From Azospirillaceae bacterium (lineage in GTDB: Bacteria; Pseudomonadota; Alphaproteobacteria; Azospirillales; Azospirillaceae): a stretch of DNA of 64,000 nucleotides. A program made the translations under genes and the position numbers. Position 1 is the first letter of the stretch; each line of letters opens with the position of its first letter. Under the pieces are notes generated by a model. The model was not told the origin of the DNA, searched no databases, and worked only from the letters and a program-made list of their open reading frames with translations. This document shows, piece by piece, positions 1-7,743 of the stretch. The DNA lies in the NCBI GenBank assembly GCA_028281465.1, contig JANQJV010000297.1, positions 27,515 through 91,514 on the forward strand, in the 5' to 3' direction.

Positions 1-129
1 GAGGTTATTTTTGCCGCCCTCTTCTTGTGCTATTGCCCTAACACGCTCGCCTGATGCTATAAAGAATCTTATCCGATTTGGCGATATTGCGACATGTCTA
101 TTGTCACCTAAAGATAAAATATCGGTCAT
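1..129 (-). CDS. Hypothetical protein, 3' end cut by window edge
   Basis: An open minus-strand frame starts at an ATG (127-129) and stays open for 43 codons to the left edge, so only the N-terminus is visible (begins MTDILSLGDNRHVAISPNR). A purine-rich stretch (GAAAGGGTAGGG) lies just upstream of the ATG and could be its ribosome-binding site. The translation is mixed polar and hydrophobic with no low-complexity bias, ending in an acidic/glycine-rich segment. I recognise no family. The surrounding DNA is visibly less G+C-rich than the core genes to the right, which suggests acquired DNA. Confidence 0.45.
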   Translation of the reverse strand, partial: MTDILSLGDNRHVAISPNRIRFFIASGERVRAIAQEEGGKNNL

Positions 130-696
130 CGCCCTACCCTTTCAGTCGCCGTAACCTTGTTATTTCAATCATCACCTTTCATTTTATCGCTATCGTTTCA
201 TTCATACTTCTGTTATTTCCAATCGCAGTCCGGGATGCCGCGTGGTATCGCTCCCCCCCGTGAGCTATTCGAACTGATGTGCCTAGCAGCATTCCTGCTG
301 CTTCTGTCTTGTGGTCCAGTGAGTACTTTATGCACTCCAACAACAGTCCCCAAGAATGGCGATCATAGTCACAACTGCTTCCCTCGGTGAGTTTCCTTCA
401 CCAATTGAACTCCATTGTCCCTATGTGTAGCCTTGCCCCTCTTCAATGACATTAGGCAAATTGCCGCACGCTGAATGCCACGAGAATCCACCATCGCGCC
501 ATTGTTGTTCTTCAATATACCCGGTTCAGCTAAGAACCCGAAAATCCATGGGGTATATGATGCGAGTCAGAAATTGAGTCCGTTGTCACCCTCTTATTCA
601 CCCGATTGCCCTGACTAGAGGGATTGACACGGCATCTGGTGTATGAGTCACTGTGGTCAGCTCAACTGTTGGTTTTCCGGCGTTGGAGGATCGCTC
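130..696. other. Low-G+C spacer with no supportable gene
   Basis: This 0.57-kb stretch carries only short open frames on both strands. None has a convincing ribosome-binding site or a recognisable product. A minus-strand frame around 370-560 reads open for about 65 codons without a start or known motif and may be a degraded gene. Base composition is clearly poorer in G+C than from 2.2 kb onward. The left end of the adjacent insertion sequence probably lies near its right margin, but I could not define terminal repeats. Confidence 0.4.
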
Positions 697-2139
697 ATGC
701 GCCATTTATCCGTGTTGGTAGGTGAACGCGGATTGATGTCGCGTCCACCATCGGTGCGGTCGCGTCGGCATACGAGAGCTTTGTGAACCGATATTCGGGG
801 CTGTTTCGCAGCAAGACGCGCGACGCCTACCCGATGGCGGTTAAGTATTTGCAGGGCTTGGATCCAGGCGGGGCATCGAACACTTGAACAAATGACAGAC
901 GCCTTGGGTGAGCCAGATGCCCAGGCGCTTCAGCATTTTGTGGCGCAATCGCCTTGGGATCATCGGCCGGTTCTGCAGCAAATCGCCAGAGATGCCGCTG
1001 CCAGGCTGGGCGGCGAGGACAACAGTTGCCTGATCCTCTACGAAACCTCGCTTCCGAAGAAGGGCCGCCGGTCGGTGGGGGTTGCCCGGCAATGGAGTGG
1101 CCGGCAGGGAAAGGTGGACACTTGCCAAGTGGCGGTCTTTGCGGCCCTTTCCAATGGTCGCGATCAGTCGCTGATCGATATGCGCCTTTATCTGCCGAAG
1201 GAGTGGGTTGAGGACCCGGCCCGATGTGACCGGGCAGGGGTTCCCGAAGCGGACCGCCGGGTTTTGTCGAAGGCAAACCATGCGCTGGCGATGATCCGGG
1301 ATGCACGCAAGAACGGTGTTCAATTCCAATGGGTTGGCATTGATGCCGGGTATGGCAAGGACCCAGCGTTCCTGCGCGCCGTGGCCGATGCCGGGGGGGT
1401 GTTCGTCGCCGATGTCCACAGCTCGCAGCGGGTTTGGTTGAGCGATCCTGGCTTGCCTGTTCCGGAAAGGAAGAGCGTCAAGGGGGGAGTTCCGCGCAAG
1501 CGTCAAACCTCACACGCCCCTTTGACGGTCGACGCGGTGGCGGCGAACGCTGGATCGCAAGACTGGCACAAGCTCAAGCTGAGTGACACAACTCAGGGAG
1601 ACCTCACGGTGGAGAGTCTTCACCGTCGGGTGTGGCTTTGGGACGGTGTCGAAGACAGCCCGCGCCAATGGCATTTGATCGTCCGGCGGGAGGTCAACTC
1701 ACCCACCGAAATCAAATACTCCCTGAGCAACGCTGCTCCCGATACGCCGTGTTTGCGGCTCGCTCAGATGCAAGGACATCGTTTCTGGGTTGAACGGGCA
1801 TTCCAGGATGCGAAGTCCTTCTGTGGTCTCGGTGATTATCAACGCCTCGGCTGGCGGGCTCGGCACCACTATGTGGCCATGGTCCTGCTGGCGATGCTGT
1901 TCGTCCTCGAACACCGTCAGGTCCACAGCCCAGAGGTCGACTTCCTCACCGTACGTGATATCGTCGCGCTTCTGAATGCGACGTTCCCACCTCCTGACAA
2001 CACCCCTGAAGCCGTTGTCAGAAGGATCAACAGTCGACACGCAAAACGCGCGGCAGCGGAGCGGTCACGACGAACCTGGCCCAGGGGGCGGACCGAACCC
2101 CTAGACAATGAAAAGCAAAAAACGTACCAGAAAATGTGA
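697..2139 (+). pseudogene. IS701-family transposase, frameshifted and catalytically altered
   Basis: From 892 the frame runs 415 codons with the IS701/DDE_5 hallmarks SLPKKGRRSVGVARQ, then CQVAVF, then LYLPKEW, WVGIDAGYG, and finally FWVERAFQDAK. The usual N-terminus is present just upstream in another frame (about 729-860: YESFVNRYSGLFRSKTRDAY), and a one-base shift near 859-861 joins it to QAGHRTLEQM in the long frame. A possible ATG at 697 lies in yet another register, so at least one and probably two frameshifts interrupt the gene. The first catalytic acidic position, usually Asp in the D-E-T context, is Tyr here (codon 1039-1041, TAC, one base from GAC). The later Asp and Glu are kept. 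The element is therefore probably dead. Clear terminal inverted repeats were not found; a GAGTCAC match at both sides (about 644-650 and 2136-2142, inverted) is too short to trust. Confidence 0.8.
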
Positions 2140-2193
2140 CTCGGTCGAACTAACACCGCGGCAAATCCATTGGCCGCCGATGGGAGGGGGTGG

Positions 2194-3012
2194 ATGCCGG
2201 ATAATCTGAAGCGTTTGCTGGCGATCATGGCCCGTCTGCGCGCGCCGGTTGGTGGGTGTCCGTGGGACTTGGAACAGACCTTCCATACCATCGCGCCGCA
2301 TACCATCGAAGAAGCCTACGAGGTCGCCGAAGCGATCGAGCGTGACGATATGGCGTCATTGGAGGATGAGTTGGGCGATCTCTTGTTCCAGGTCGTCTAC
2401 CATAGCCAAATCGCAAAGGAACGTGGCGCGTTTGATTTCGATACGGTGGCAGGCGCCATCTCGGACAAGATGGTCCGCCGCCATCCGCATGTTTTCGGTG
2501 GTGACGAGGAACGCTCGGCCGAGGCGCAGACCAACCGCTGGGAGGACCATAAAGCCCGGGAACGCCAGGCCAAAGCCGAAGCCGAGGGTCGGATATCGAG
2601 TGCCTTGGATGGCGTCACGGTTGGTCTGCCGGCCTTGACCAGGGCGCTCAAGCTGCAAAAGCGGGCCGCACGGGTCGGCTTTGACTGGGCCGAACCGGCG
2701 CCGATCCTGGACAAGCTCGAGGAAGAGATCGGCGAGCTACGCGCCGAGATTTCGGCCAGCTATCCCGTCCCCGAGCGAGTAATGGACGAGTTGGGGGATG
2801 TGTTGTTCGTCCTGGTCAACCTGGCACGTCGGCTCGCTGTAGACCCAGAGGCGGCGCTGCGCCATGCCAATACCAAGTTCGAACGGCGCTTTCGCAGGAT
2901 CGAAGCGCTCCTGGCAGACCAAGGACGCAAACCGGCGGACTCGACCTTGACCGAGATGGACGCACTCTGGGATGAAGCCAAACGCGAGGAGAGCACACTC
3001 GACGATCTCTGA
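2194..3012 (+). CDS. mazG: Nucleoside triphosphate pyrophosphohydrolase MazG
   Basis: Cytosolic all-alpha NTP pyrophosphatase of about 272 residues, which hydrolyses (d)NTPs to NMP plus pyrophosphate and acts in nucleotide-pool housekeeping. Two tandem MazG domains are visible. The first has the CPWDLEQTF entry, a conserved E-E-x-x-E helix (IEEAYEVAEAIE) and DELGDLLFQV; the second repeats the pattern with LEEEIGELRAE and DELGDVLFVLVN. The ATG at 2194 is chosen because GGGAGGGGG sits directly upstream; the longer frame begins with TTG and has no such site. In relatives mazG normally follows hflX, whereas here it is in the opposite orientation about 5 kb from hflX and 55 bp after the dead transposase, so the locus has been rearranged. 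Confidence 0.93.
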   Translation: MPDNLKRLLAIMARLRAPVGGCPWDLEQTFHTIAPHTIEEAYEVAEAIERDDMASLEDELGDLLFQVVYHSQIAKERGAFDFDTVAGAISDKMVRRHPHVFGGDEERSAEAQTNRWEDHKARERQAKAEAEGRISSALDGVTVGLPALTRALKLQKRAARVGFDWAEPAPILDKLEEEIGELRAEISASYPVPERVMDELGDVLFVLVNLARRLAVDPEAALRHANTKFERRFRRIEALLADQGRKPADSTLTEMDALWDEAKREESTLDDL

Positions 3013-3077
3013 TCCCTGCCCCCGGCAGATGGCCCGAAGCCGCCCCTTCATGCTGATTGGCCGCAACGCTCGGCTGC

Positions 3078-3458
3078 TTACTTCAGGCCCGCCCGCTCCA
3101 GCCGACGGTCGAGCTTCTCGAACAGCTCTTCGAACTCGATCGGTTTGGTGATGTAGTCGTCGGCGCCAAGCCGCCGACCTTCGACAATCTGTGCCGGCTC
3201 GGCCATGGCGGACAGGAACAGGAACGGCATGATCCGAAAATCCGGGCCAAGCGCGCGTGTCCGGGTCAATACCTGGTGGCCGTCCATGCCGGGCATATTG
3301 ACGTCGCACAACACCAGATCAGGGCGCTTGCTCTCGATCATGGTCAGCCCGTCCGGGCCGTTGCTCGCCTCCAGCGCCTCATGCCCGGCGTCACGCAACT
3401 CCTCCACCAGAAGGCTGCGAATTCCCTCTTCATCCTCAATACAGAGGATTCTGGCCAT
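3078..3458 (-). CDS. Single-domain response regulator (CheY-like)
   Basis: A 126-residue receiver domain with nothing after it. The acidic pair is in CIEDEEG, the phosphoacceptor is Asp52 in CDVNMPGMDG, and the conserved Ser/Lys positions are in LFLSAM and ITKPIEF. It ends shortly after the last helix, so output must be by protein contact. The ATG at 3458 follows GAGAGGGG; a longer frame to 3509 lacks a site. It lies 51 bp downstream of the membrane histidine kinase on the same strand and is probably its operon partner. Its receiver is clearly paralogous to that of the LuxR-type regulator on the other side (shared NMP-x-M, GRRLGADxYxTKPI), so the same kinase may feed both. Confidence 0.9.
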   Translation of the reverse strand: MARILCIEDEEGIRSLLVEELRDAGHEALEASNGPDGLTMIESKRPDLVLCDVNMPGMDGHQVLTRTRALGPDFRIMPFLFLSAMAEPAQIVEGRRLGADDYITKPIEFEELFEKLDRRLERAGLK

Positions 3459-3509
3459 CTCACCCCTCTCCCATTCGGTTCCAGCCCACCTCGTCTCGAC
3501 CGTGGCCAC

Positions 3510-4619
3510 TCACTCCGGCCCCCCCACAGGCAAAGAGACCGTGAAGGTCGATCCTTTGCCAACTGTACTCGCCACCTCGATGCGCCCGCCATGCATACGA
3601 ACGAAGGAGGCAACGAGATACAGCCCGACCCCACTCCCCGATACGCCTCCCACGTTGCTGCCCCGGTAATAGGGCTCGAATAGGTTGCGACGGTCGTCCT
3701 CCGGTATCCCTATGCCGCGATCGGTGACGGTAATCACGGCATGGCCAGGCTCGGAGCTGCCCGTCACCAGCACCTCCGAGTTGCTCGGTGAGTACTTGAC
3801 GGCGTTGCCGATCAAATTGTCGAAGACATACGCCAGAAGATCGGAATCACCGCGCAGCGACACGGGAATGTCCTGCACGTGCAGCGTGATCGTGTGCAGT
3901 GGTGCCACCTGGGCGTGTTGTGCACTAATGGTGCGCAACAATGTCCACAGGTTGACTCGCCCCACTTTCATCTCGATCCGATTGTCGAAGGCGCGCGATG
4001 TGTAGAGGATTTTTTCGATCAGCTTGATCAGCCGGGTCACTGAACTACGGATCGACCGGGCTCGTTTCTCCAGCGTTTCCGGCGTGATGGCATCCCGTGT
4101 CTTCAGCATGCGGTATGCTTCGCCATCGATGATCGTCAACGGTGTTCGGAACTCGTGCGACACCATGGAAACGAAGGCACGCTGCAACGATGAAGCCCGG
4201 CGTTCCTTGTCCAAGGCTGCACTGAGCGTCTGTTCCAGCCGAATGCGATAAAACACGACAATGGCCGTGACCAGGACCGTGACCAACGCCCAGATTCTCC
4301 CGGTCAGGAAAACGAAAAATTCGTCGCGGATGGTGACGGGCAGATCGATGGGAAACGACAACATCAGTTCGAACGGCAGCAAGAAGCGCGTGGATTCGCC
4401 GATCGGCCAGGGTAGATCTACCTCAAGCGGAAAAATCCCGCCGAAAATGATGAACAAAACCGACAACATCACCACCACCCAGCGCAAACGGTTGCCACTC
4501 AGGAAAAAACTCATGAGTGTGGGTACGATGTAGAGGAAACCAATGGCGACATCGTCCCAGAGCGTGGCAACGTCGAAGAAGAAGATGGTGGCCTGTGCCG
4601 CAACGATGAGAAAGACCAT
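3510..4619 (-). CDS. Membrane sensor histidine kinase
   Basis: A 369-residue kinase with several hydrophobic segments in the first ~125 residues (about 1-20, 24-41, 46-62, 110-125) and no large periplasmic domain, so it probably senses through the membrane region. The HisKA box is SMVSHEFRTPLT (His155), followed by a HATPase with an N box (DNLIGNAVKYSP), a G1 box (DRGIGIPEDDR) and a G2 box (GSGVGLYLV). The start is the first ATG of the frame. It precedes the single-domain regulator and is divergent from the LuxR-type regulator 206 bp away. The signal is unknown. Confidence 0.9.
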   Translation of the reverse strand: MVFLIVAAQATIFFFDVATLWDDVAIGFLYIVPTLMSFFLSGNRLRWVVVMLSVLFIIFGGIFPLEVDLPWPIGESTRFLLPFELMLSFPIDLPVTIRDEFFVFLTGRIWALVTVLVTAIVVFYRIRLEQTLSAALDKERRASSLQRAFVSMVSHEFRTPLTIIDGEAYRMLKTRDAITPETLEKRARSIRSSVTRLIKLIEKILYTSRAFDNRIEMKVGRVNLWTLLRTISAQHAQVAPLHTITLHVQDIPVSLRGDSDLLAYVFDNLIGNAVKYSPSNSEVLVTGSSEPGHAVITVTDRGIGIPEDDRRNLFEPYYRGSNVGGVSGSGVGLYLVASFVRMHGGRIEVASTVGKGSTFTVSLPVGGPE

Positions 4620-4825
4620 GGATACACCGGCCGCTTGAGAAGAAGGCGCGAGTCAACGGCCAGGCCTCGCGGCCACCGAATTGCGGCCGACCATCCTGGA
4701 GGCATCGCGTTTCTGTGCCAACCGTGCGGTTTACCGGCGCGTTCCACGTTCCGGTGCTTGAGAACAACCGCAAGGCCACCTACCCTATTAACACCGGACT
4801 CCGGTCCTTGCCACGGAAGCCGATC

Positions 4826-5422
4826 GTGAACGCCAAGATTCTGTGCATTGACGACGACCAACCGATCCTGGATCTCTTGGTCGAAGAATTGAGCGACCAG
4901 GGCTACGAAGTCCGTGGCGTCACCAGCGGACGCGAGGGCTTCGCGGAAATCCTCAGGCTGACACCAGACCTGGTGATCTGCGACGTCAATATGCCGGATA
5001 TGACGGGCTATGAGATTCTTGGCAAACTGAAGGAGCTGAACCCGGAATTCGAACGCATGCCATTCGTCTTCCTGTCCGCCTTGACCGAGCGGGAGAATAT
5101 TCTGAAGGGCCGCCGTCTGGGTGCCGACGAATACCTCACCAAACCGATCGATTTCGAACTGATGGCCGAAGTGGTCAAGACGCGCTTGCAGCGTGGTCCC
5201 CGCTTCGTGTCTTGCAAGCCGGCAAATCCACTGACCCAGCGCGAGATCGAGGCATTGACCTGGTCGGCACGCGGCAAGTCGTCGGCCGATATTGCCGTGC
5301 TCATGGACTGTAGCGAACGTACAGTGAACTTCCATATCGCCAACGCCATGCAGAAGTTTGGTGTGGCAACCCGAATCCAAGCCGCCGTCAAGGCCAGCCT
5401 TGCCGGCATCATCAAAGATTGA
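4826..5422 (+). CDS. Response regulator with LuxR-type DNA-binding domain
   Basis: 198 residues: an N-terminal receiver (CIDDDQP acidic patch, Asp53 in CDVNMPDMTG, LSALTE, LTKPIDF) and a C-terminal LuxR helix-turn-helix (LTQREIEALTW, then SERTVNFHIANAMQKFGV, then TRIQAAVKA). The helix-turn-helix reads more like quorum-sensing LuxR proteins than NarL. I prefer GTG at 4826, which follows CACGGAAG and starts just before the receiver; an in-frame ATG at 4715 would add 37 residues without a domain. The gene is divergent from the histidine kinase, and its receiver is a paralogue of the stand-alone regulator next to that kinase. A strong inverted repeat follows its stop codon. Confidence 0.88.
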   Translation: MNAKILCIDDDQPILDLLVEELSDQGYEVRGVTSGREGFAEILRLTPDLVICDVNMPDMTGYEILGKLKELNPEFERMPFVFLSALTERENILKGRRLGADEYLTKPIDFELMAEVVKTRLQRGPRFVSCKPANPLTQREIEALTWSARGKSSADIAVLMDCSERTVNFHIANAMQKFGVATRIQAAVKASLAGIIKD

Positions 5423-5443
5423 CCCCCGTCCAGCCACGTCCAC

Positions 5444-5478
5444 CTGCCAAGTCTGACAGTTCCTGTCAGGCTTGACAG
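5444..5478. promoter_or_regulatory. Near-perfect 16-bp inverted repeat after the LuxR-type regulator
   Basis: The core is CTGACAG-TTC-CTGTCAG (5453-5469). The arms extend to 16 bp (5444-5459 and 5463-5478) with two differences, which as RNA would be one mismatch and one G-U pair around a UUC loop. It lies 21 bp after the LuxR-type regulator's stop. No U-run follows, so it is not a classical intrinsic terminator. It could be an RNA hairpin that ends or stabilises the transcript, or a LuxR-type operator, since such operators are often CTG-N(10-12)-CAG dyads. Confidence 0.5.
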
Positions 5479-5890
5479 CTCACGGCCTAGATCGAAAAGC
5501 TTATGTCTAGGGGAGAGGAAACGAGCGGTCGAGGGAGGTCATCCATGGTCTTCGTAGCCAACACCATTGCGCCATTTCGCCTGCGTGTCGGGGAAACCGT
5601 CCGCCCCGACAACGTCGATGAAATCCAAGGTCGTCCGCACACCGGCGAGAACGGCGGCCACGGCGAACGGCGTGACGCCGGCTTGGGGGGGCGCGTCGAC
5701 CGGCTGGTGATGGCGAGCGCCGGTGGCGAAGGGTGGGCGTTGCCCCTGTATTGAACGCAGCCTGGTCGACTGACACCGTTGTCTTGCAACCAAAGATTAG
5801 GTGACATAGGCAAGCGCTGCCCCTCTTTGGAGCAAGATCACCAAAAAAGGCGTCGTCACGAGCGTGATCAACAGAAACGGCACGCTGGCA
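5479..5890. other. Spacer with a possible gene fragment
   Basis: No gene here is certain. On the minus strand a frame ending at 5539 reads AGVTPFAVAAVLAGVRTTL and continues about 28 codons to a TGA, with third-position G/C preference like the flanking genes. Upstream of a G7/C7 run (5685-5691) plausible sequence appears in a different register, as if a gene had been frameshifted at that run. On the plus strand an 83-codon frame from 5503 has a purine-rich site (GGGAGGTC) before an internal ATG at 5545 but no recognisable content. I list the region as unresolved. Confidence 0.3.
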
Positions 5891-7696
5891 CTATTCCTGA
5901 ACATCCAGAACCAAGCTACCTGGCTCAGCGCCGCCGCGCAGTTGGAAGCGTTGTTCCAGGTTCAGGTCGCGGATGGCATCTTGCAAAGCGCTAACCAGCG
6001 GGTCGGTTCCCACCGGGCCCGCCACCGAAGGTGGCGGGCCCTGCCCCAAGGGAGTTTGGACTGGCGGCTGAATCGGCTGCCACAAATGGGGCTCAGGGCC
6101 AATCCGAAGCGGACCAGTGGCCGGCGGAGGGGCGCTCGCCATCGTGACGGGTGCCGACGGCACGGGGACGGCGACCGAAGGAGCCGATGCATCGAGCGGC
6201 GCGGGCGGTGGTGGTGCAGCCGCCGACGGTTCAAGCGCGAGCTGGGCCGAGGTTTCTGGCCCAAGAGGCTCGGACGTGTCTTGCAAAGCCGCCAGGTCGG
6301 GACCTTGATCCAGCGGTGGGTATGGTGCCAGGCCAAGAATCTCCAACACCCGTTTATCCGGCGGTGCCGTGGCGAAATCCTCTGGCAAAGTGGACGCCAG
6401 TGGGGCGTGCGCGGCCTTGTCTGATTTCATCTCGGTGGCTGGCGCCGGGTCCGGCTGCGCGTGTGCCACATCTGGCCCCTCGGTGAGCGACGGATAAGGT
6501 CGAAGCCCTAAGATGTCGAGCACCCGCTGATTCGGCGGGGCGGTTTCGAAGATCTCCGGTAACGCCGTCACCACAGCCGGCACCGGTGGCTTGGGCTTCG
6601 GACGTATTGGTGGCAACTCCACTGCAACCTTTGTCCCGTGCTGCTGCAACGGATAGGGCCGCAACCCAAGGATATCGAGCACATGTTGGTCGGGTTCGGC
6701 TGTTGCCACAGGCGTGCCCACCGGCGCCGGTGTGATCGTCTCTGCCTCGGGTGAAGCCGGTGCCGGCTGGAGGTTGGGCATCGGTGCAGCGACGTCCGGC
6801 CGCGGTGTCTCCGCTTCGTGGATCCGCGCGTGCTGGGTGCCATCGTCATGCCATGACCTGAAACAATCCAAGAACGTACCGCGCTGACACTGCCACAACA
6901 TCTCGCGCGCCGAAGGCGCACTGGCACCGGCAAGCGATGGTTCGTCTTGCGCGGTTGACCGTACCCCCGCTGCATCCGGGCCTGGTGGTGGCTCCTCCTC
7001 TGCCGGCGCTGCCATGGTCGCTTCCGGGGCCAGCGCCTGACCCATGGCTAAGGCGGAGTCGCCCGCTTCGCCGGTGTCAACCCGGTCGTCTCGCTGGCTT
7101 TGCACGATACGCTCGAGCATGGATGCCACCGGTCCCTGGCGGGGTGGTGCAGGATCGGACAGACCGGCCGCATCGGACACCGGAGGCGAGACGTCATCCA
7201 GGCGCGGTGGCATGACGGCAGGCAGGTCTGGGACCACCGTCACCGACGGCTCGGGCCGCGGTGTGCTCTCTAGCGCCAGAGCCTCATCGCGCCGCGATCG
7301 CTGAATCACGTCGAGGATAGACAGGCCCGATGCCGAACGCGTGGCCGTTGCGGCGCCGAACGCCGGCGCCTCCCGGGGGGGCGGTGCCGGGGCATCCGGC
7401 ACCGCCACGTCGACGGTTTCCGGCGGTGGTTGAGCGGGCCGCGGTTGAACGGGCCGCGGTTGAACGGGCCGCGGTTGAACGGATGGTGTCACCGGAGCCA
7501 CTGGATCGGCGACGGTTGGTGGCGCAGCGGGAACGGCATCGCGTGCCCGCATCATATCCAGGATCGAAGCTCCGAAGGACATGCGCCCATCGGGTCCGCT
7601 ATCCTGCGCGACGGCCAGAATCGGCGTCAATAGGACCGTCAGCGTCGCTCCGATGGCACCGAAATGCCTCACCCTGCCCTCCGACCGCGTGTGCAT
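5891..7696 (-). CDS. Proline-rich exported protein with repeated ILD motifs
   Basis: About 601 residues. A basic N-terminus and hydrophobic core (FGAIGATLTVLLTPILAVAQ) form a probable signal peptide, so the protein is likely periplasmic or cell-envelope. Most of it is Pro/Ala-rich and probably disordered. Within it a motif recurs three times: VLDILGLRPYP (residues ~339-349 and 392-402) and VLEILGLAPYP (450-460), each preceded by PxxxR/H. Earlier relatives are SILDMMRARD (~44), SILDVIQRSRR (~126) and MLERIVQSQRDD (~193). A short non-proline segment with two cysteines (MLWQCQRGTFLDCFRSW) lies at ~266-282. VQPRP is repeated in tandem near residue 73. ATG 7696 is preferred over a TTG at 7723. It follows hflX by 47 bp on the same strand. 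I recognise no family. Confidence 0.7.
   Translation of the reverse strand: MHTRSEGRVRHFGAIGATLTVLLTPILAVAQDSGPDGRMSFGASILDMMRARDAVPAAPPTVADPVAPVTPSVQPRPVQPRPVQPRPAQPPPETVDVAVPDAPAPPPREAPAFGAATATRSASGLSILDVIQRSRRDEALALESTPRPEPSVTVVPDLPAVMPPRLDDVSPPVSDAAGLSDPAPPRQGPVASMLERIVQSQRDDRVDTGEAGDSALAMGQALAPEATMAAPAEEEPPPGPDAAGVRSTAQDEPSLAGASAPSAREMLWQCQRGTFLDCFRSWHDDGTQHARIHEAETPRPDVAAPMPNLQPAPASPEAETITPAPVGTPVATAEPDQHVLDILGLRPYPLQQHGTKVAVELPPIRPKPKPPVPAVVTALPEIFETAPPNQRVLDILGLRPYPSLTEGPDVAHAQPDPAPATEMKSDKAAHAPLASTLPEDFATAPPDKRVLEILGLAPYPPLDQGPDLAALQDTSEPLGPETSAQLALEPSAAAPPPPAPLDASAPSVAVPVPSAPVTMASAPPPATGPLRIGPEPHLWQPIQPPVQTPLGQGPPPSVAGPVGTDPLVSALQDAIRDLNLEQRFQLRGGAEPGSLVLDVQE
7428..7487. repeat. 15-bp tandem repeat inside the proline-rich gene
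   Basis: Three full copies of GGTTGAACGGGCCGC (the first with one change, at 7428, 7443 and 7458) are followed by a diverged fourth copy ending at 7487. The unit is a multiple of three and encodes the pentapeptide VQPRP on the minus strand, so copy-number changes would lengthen or shorten the proline-rich tract without breaking the frame. Confidence 0.85.
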
Positions 7697-7743
7697 CGCG
7701 CCCACGCATCCCAGAACCGCCAATGCGCCGGTATACTGTTCCT

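Noticed and set aside
78..390. Two short plus-strand frames near the left edge
   Set aside because: No ribosome-binding sites and no recognisable content; one overlaps the better-supported minus-strand start at 129.
827..1506. Long minus-strand frames opposite the transposase
   Set aside because: They are antisense to a clearly homologous transposase and have Pro/Arg-rich translations without motifs.
2136..2160. Right terminal inverted repeat of the IS701-type element
   Set aside because: Only seven bases match the left side, which is too few to define an end.
5503..5754. 83-codon plus-strand frame with a purine-rich site before an internal ATG
   Set aside because: Gly/Arg-rich translation without motifs; the opposite strand has more gene-like codon use. 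Left unresolved rather than called.
7428..7487. CRISPR-like repeat
   Set aside because: The 15-bp units are contiguous, with no spacers, and encode VQPRP repeats in frame.
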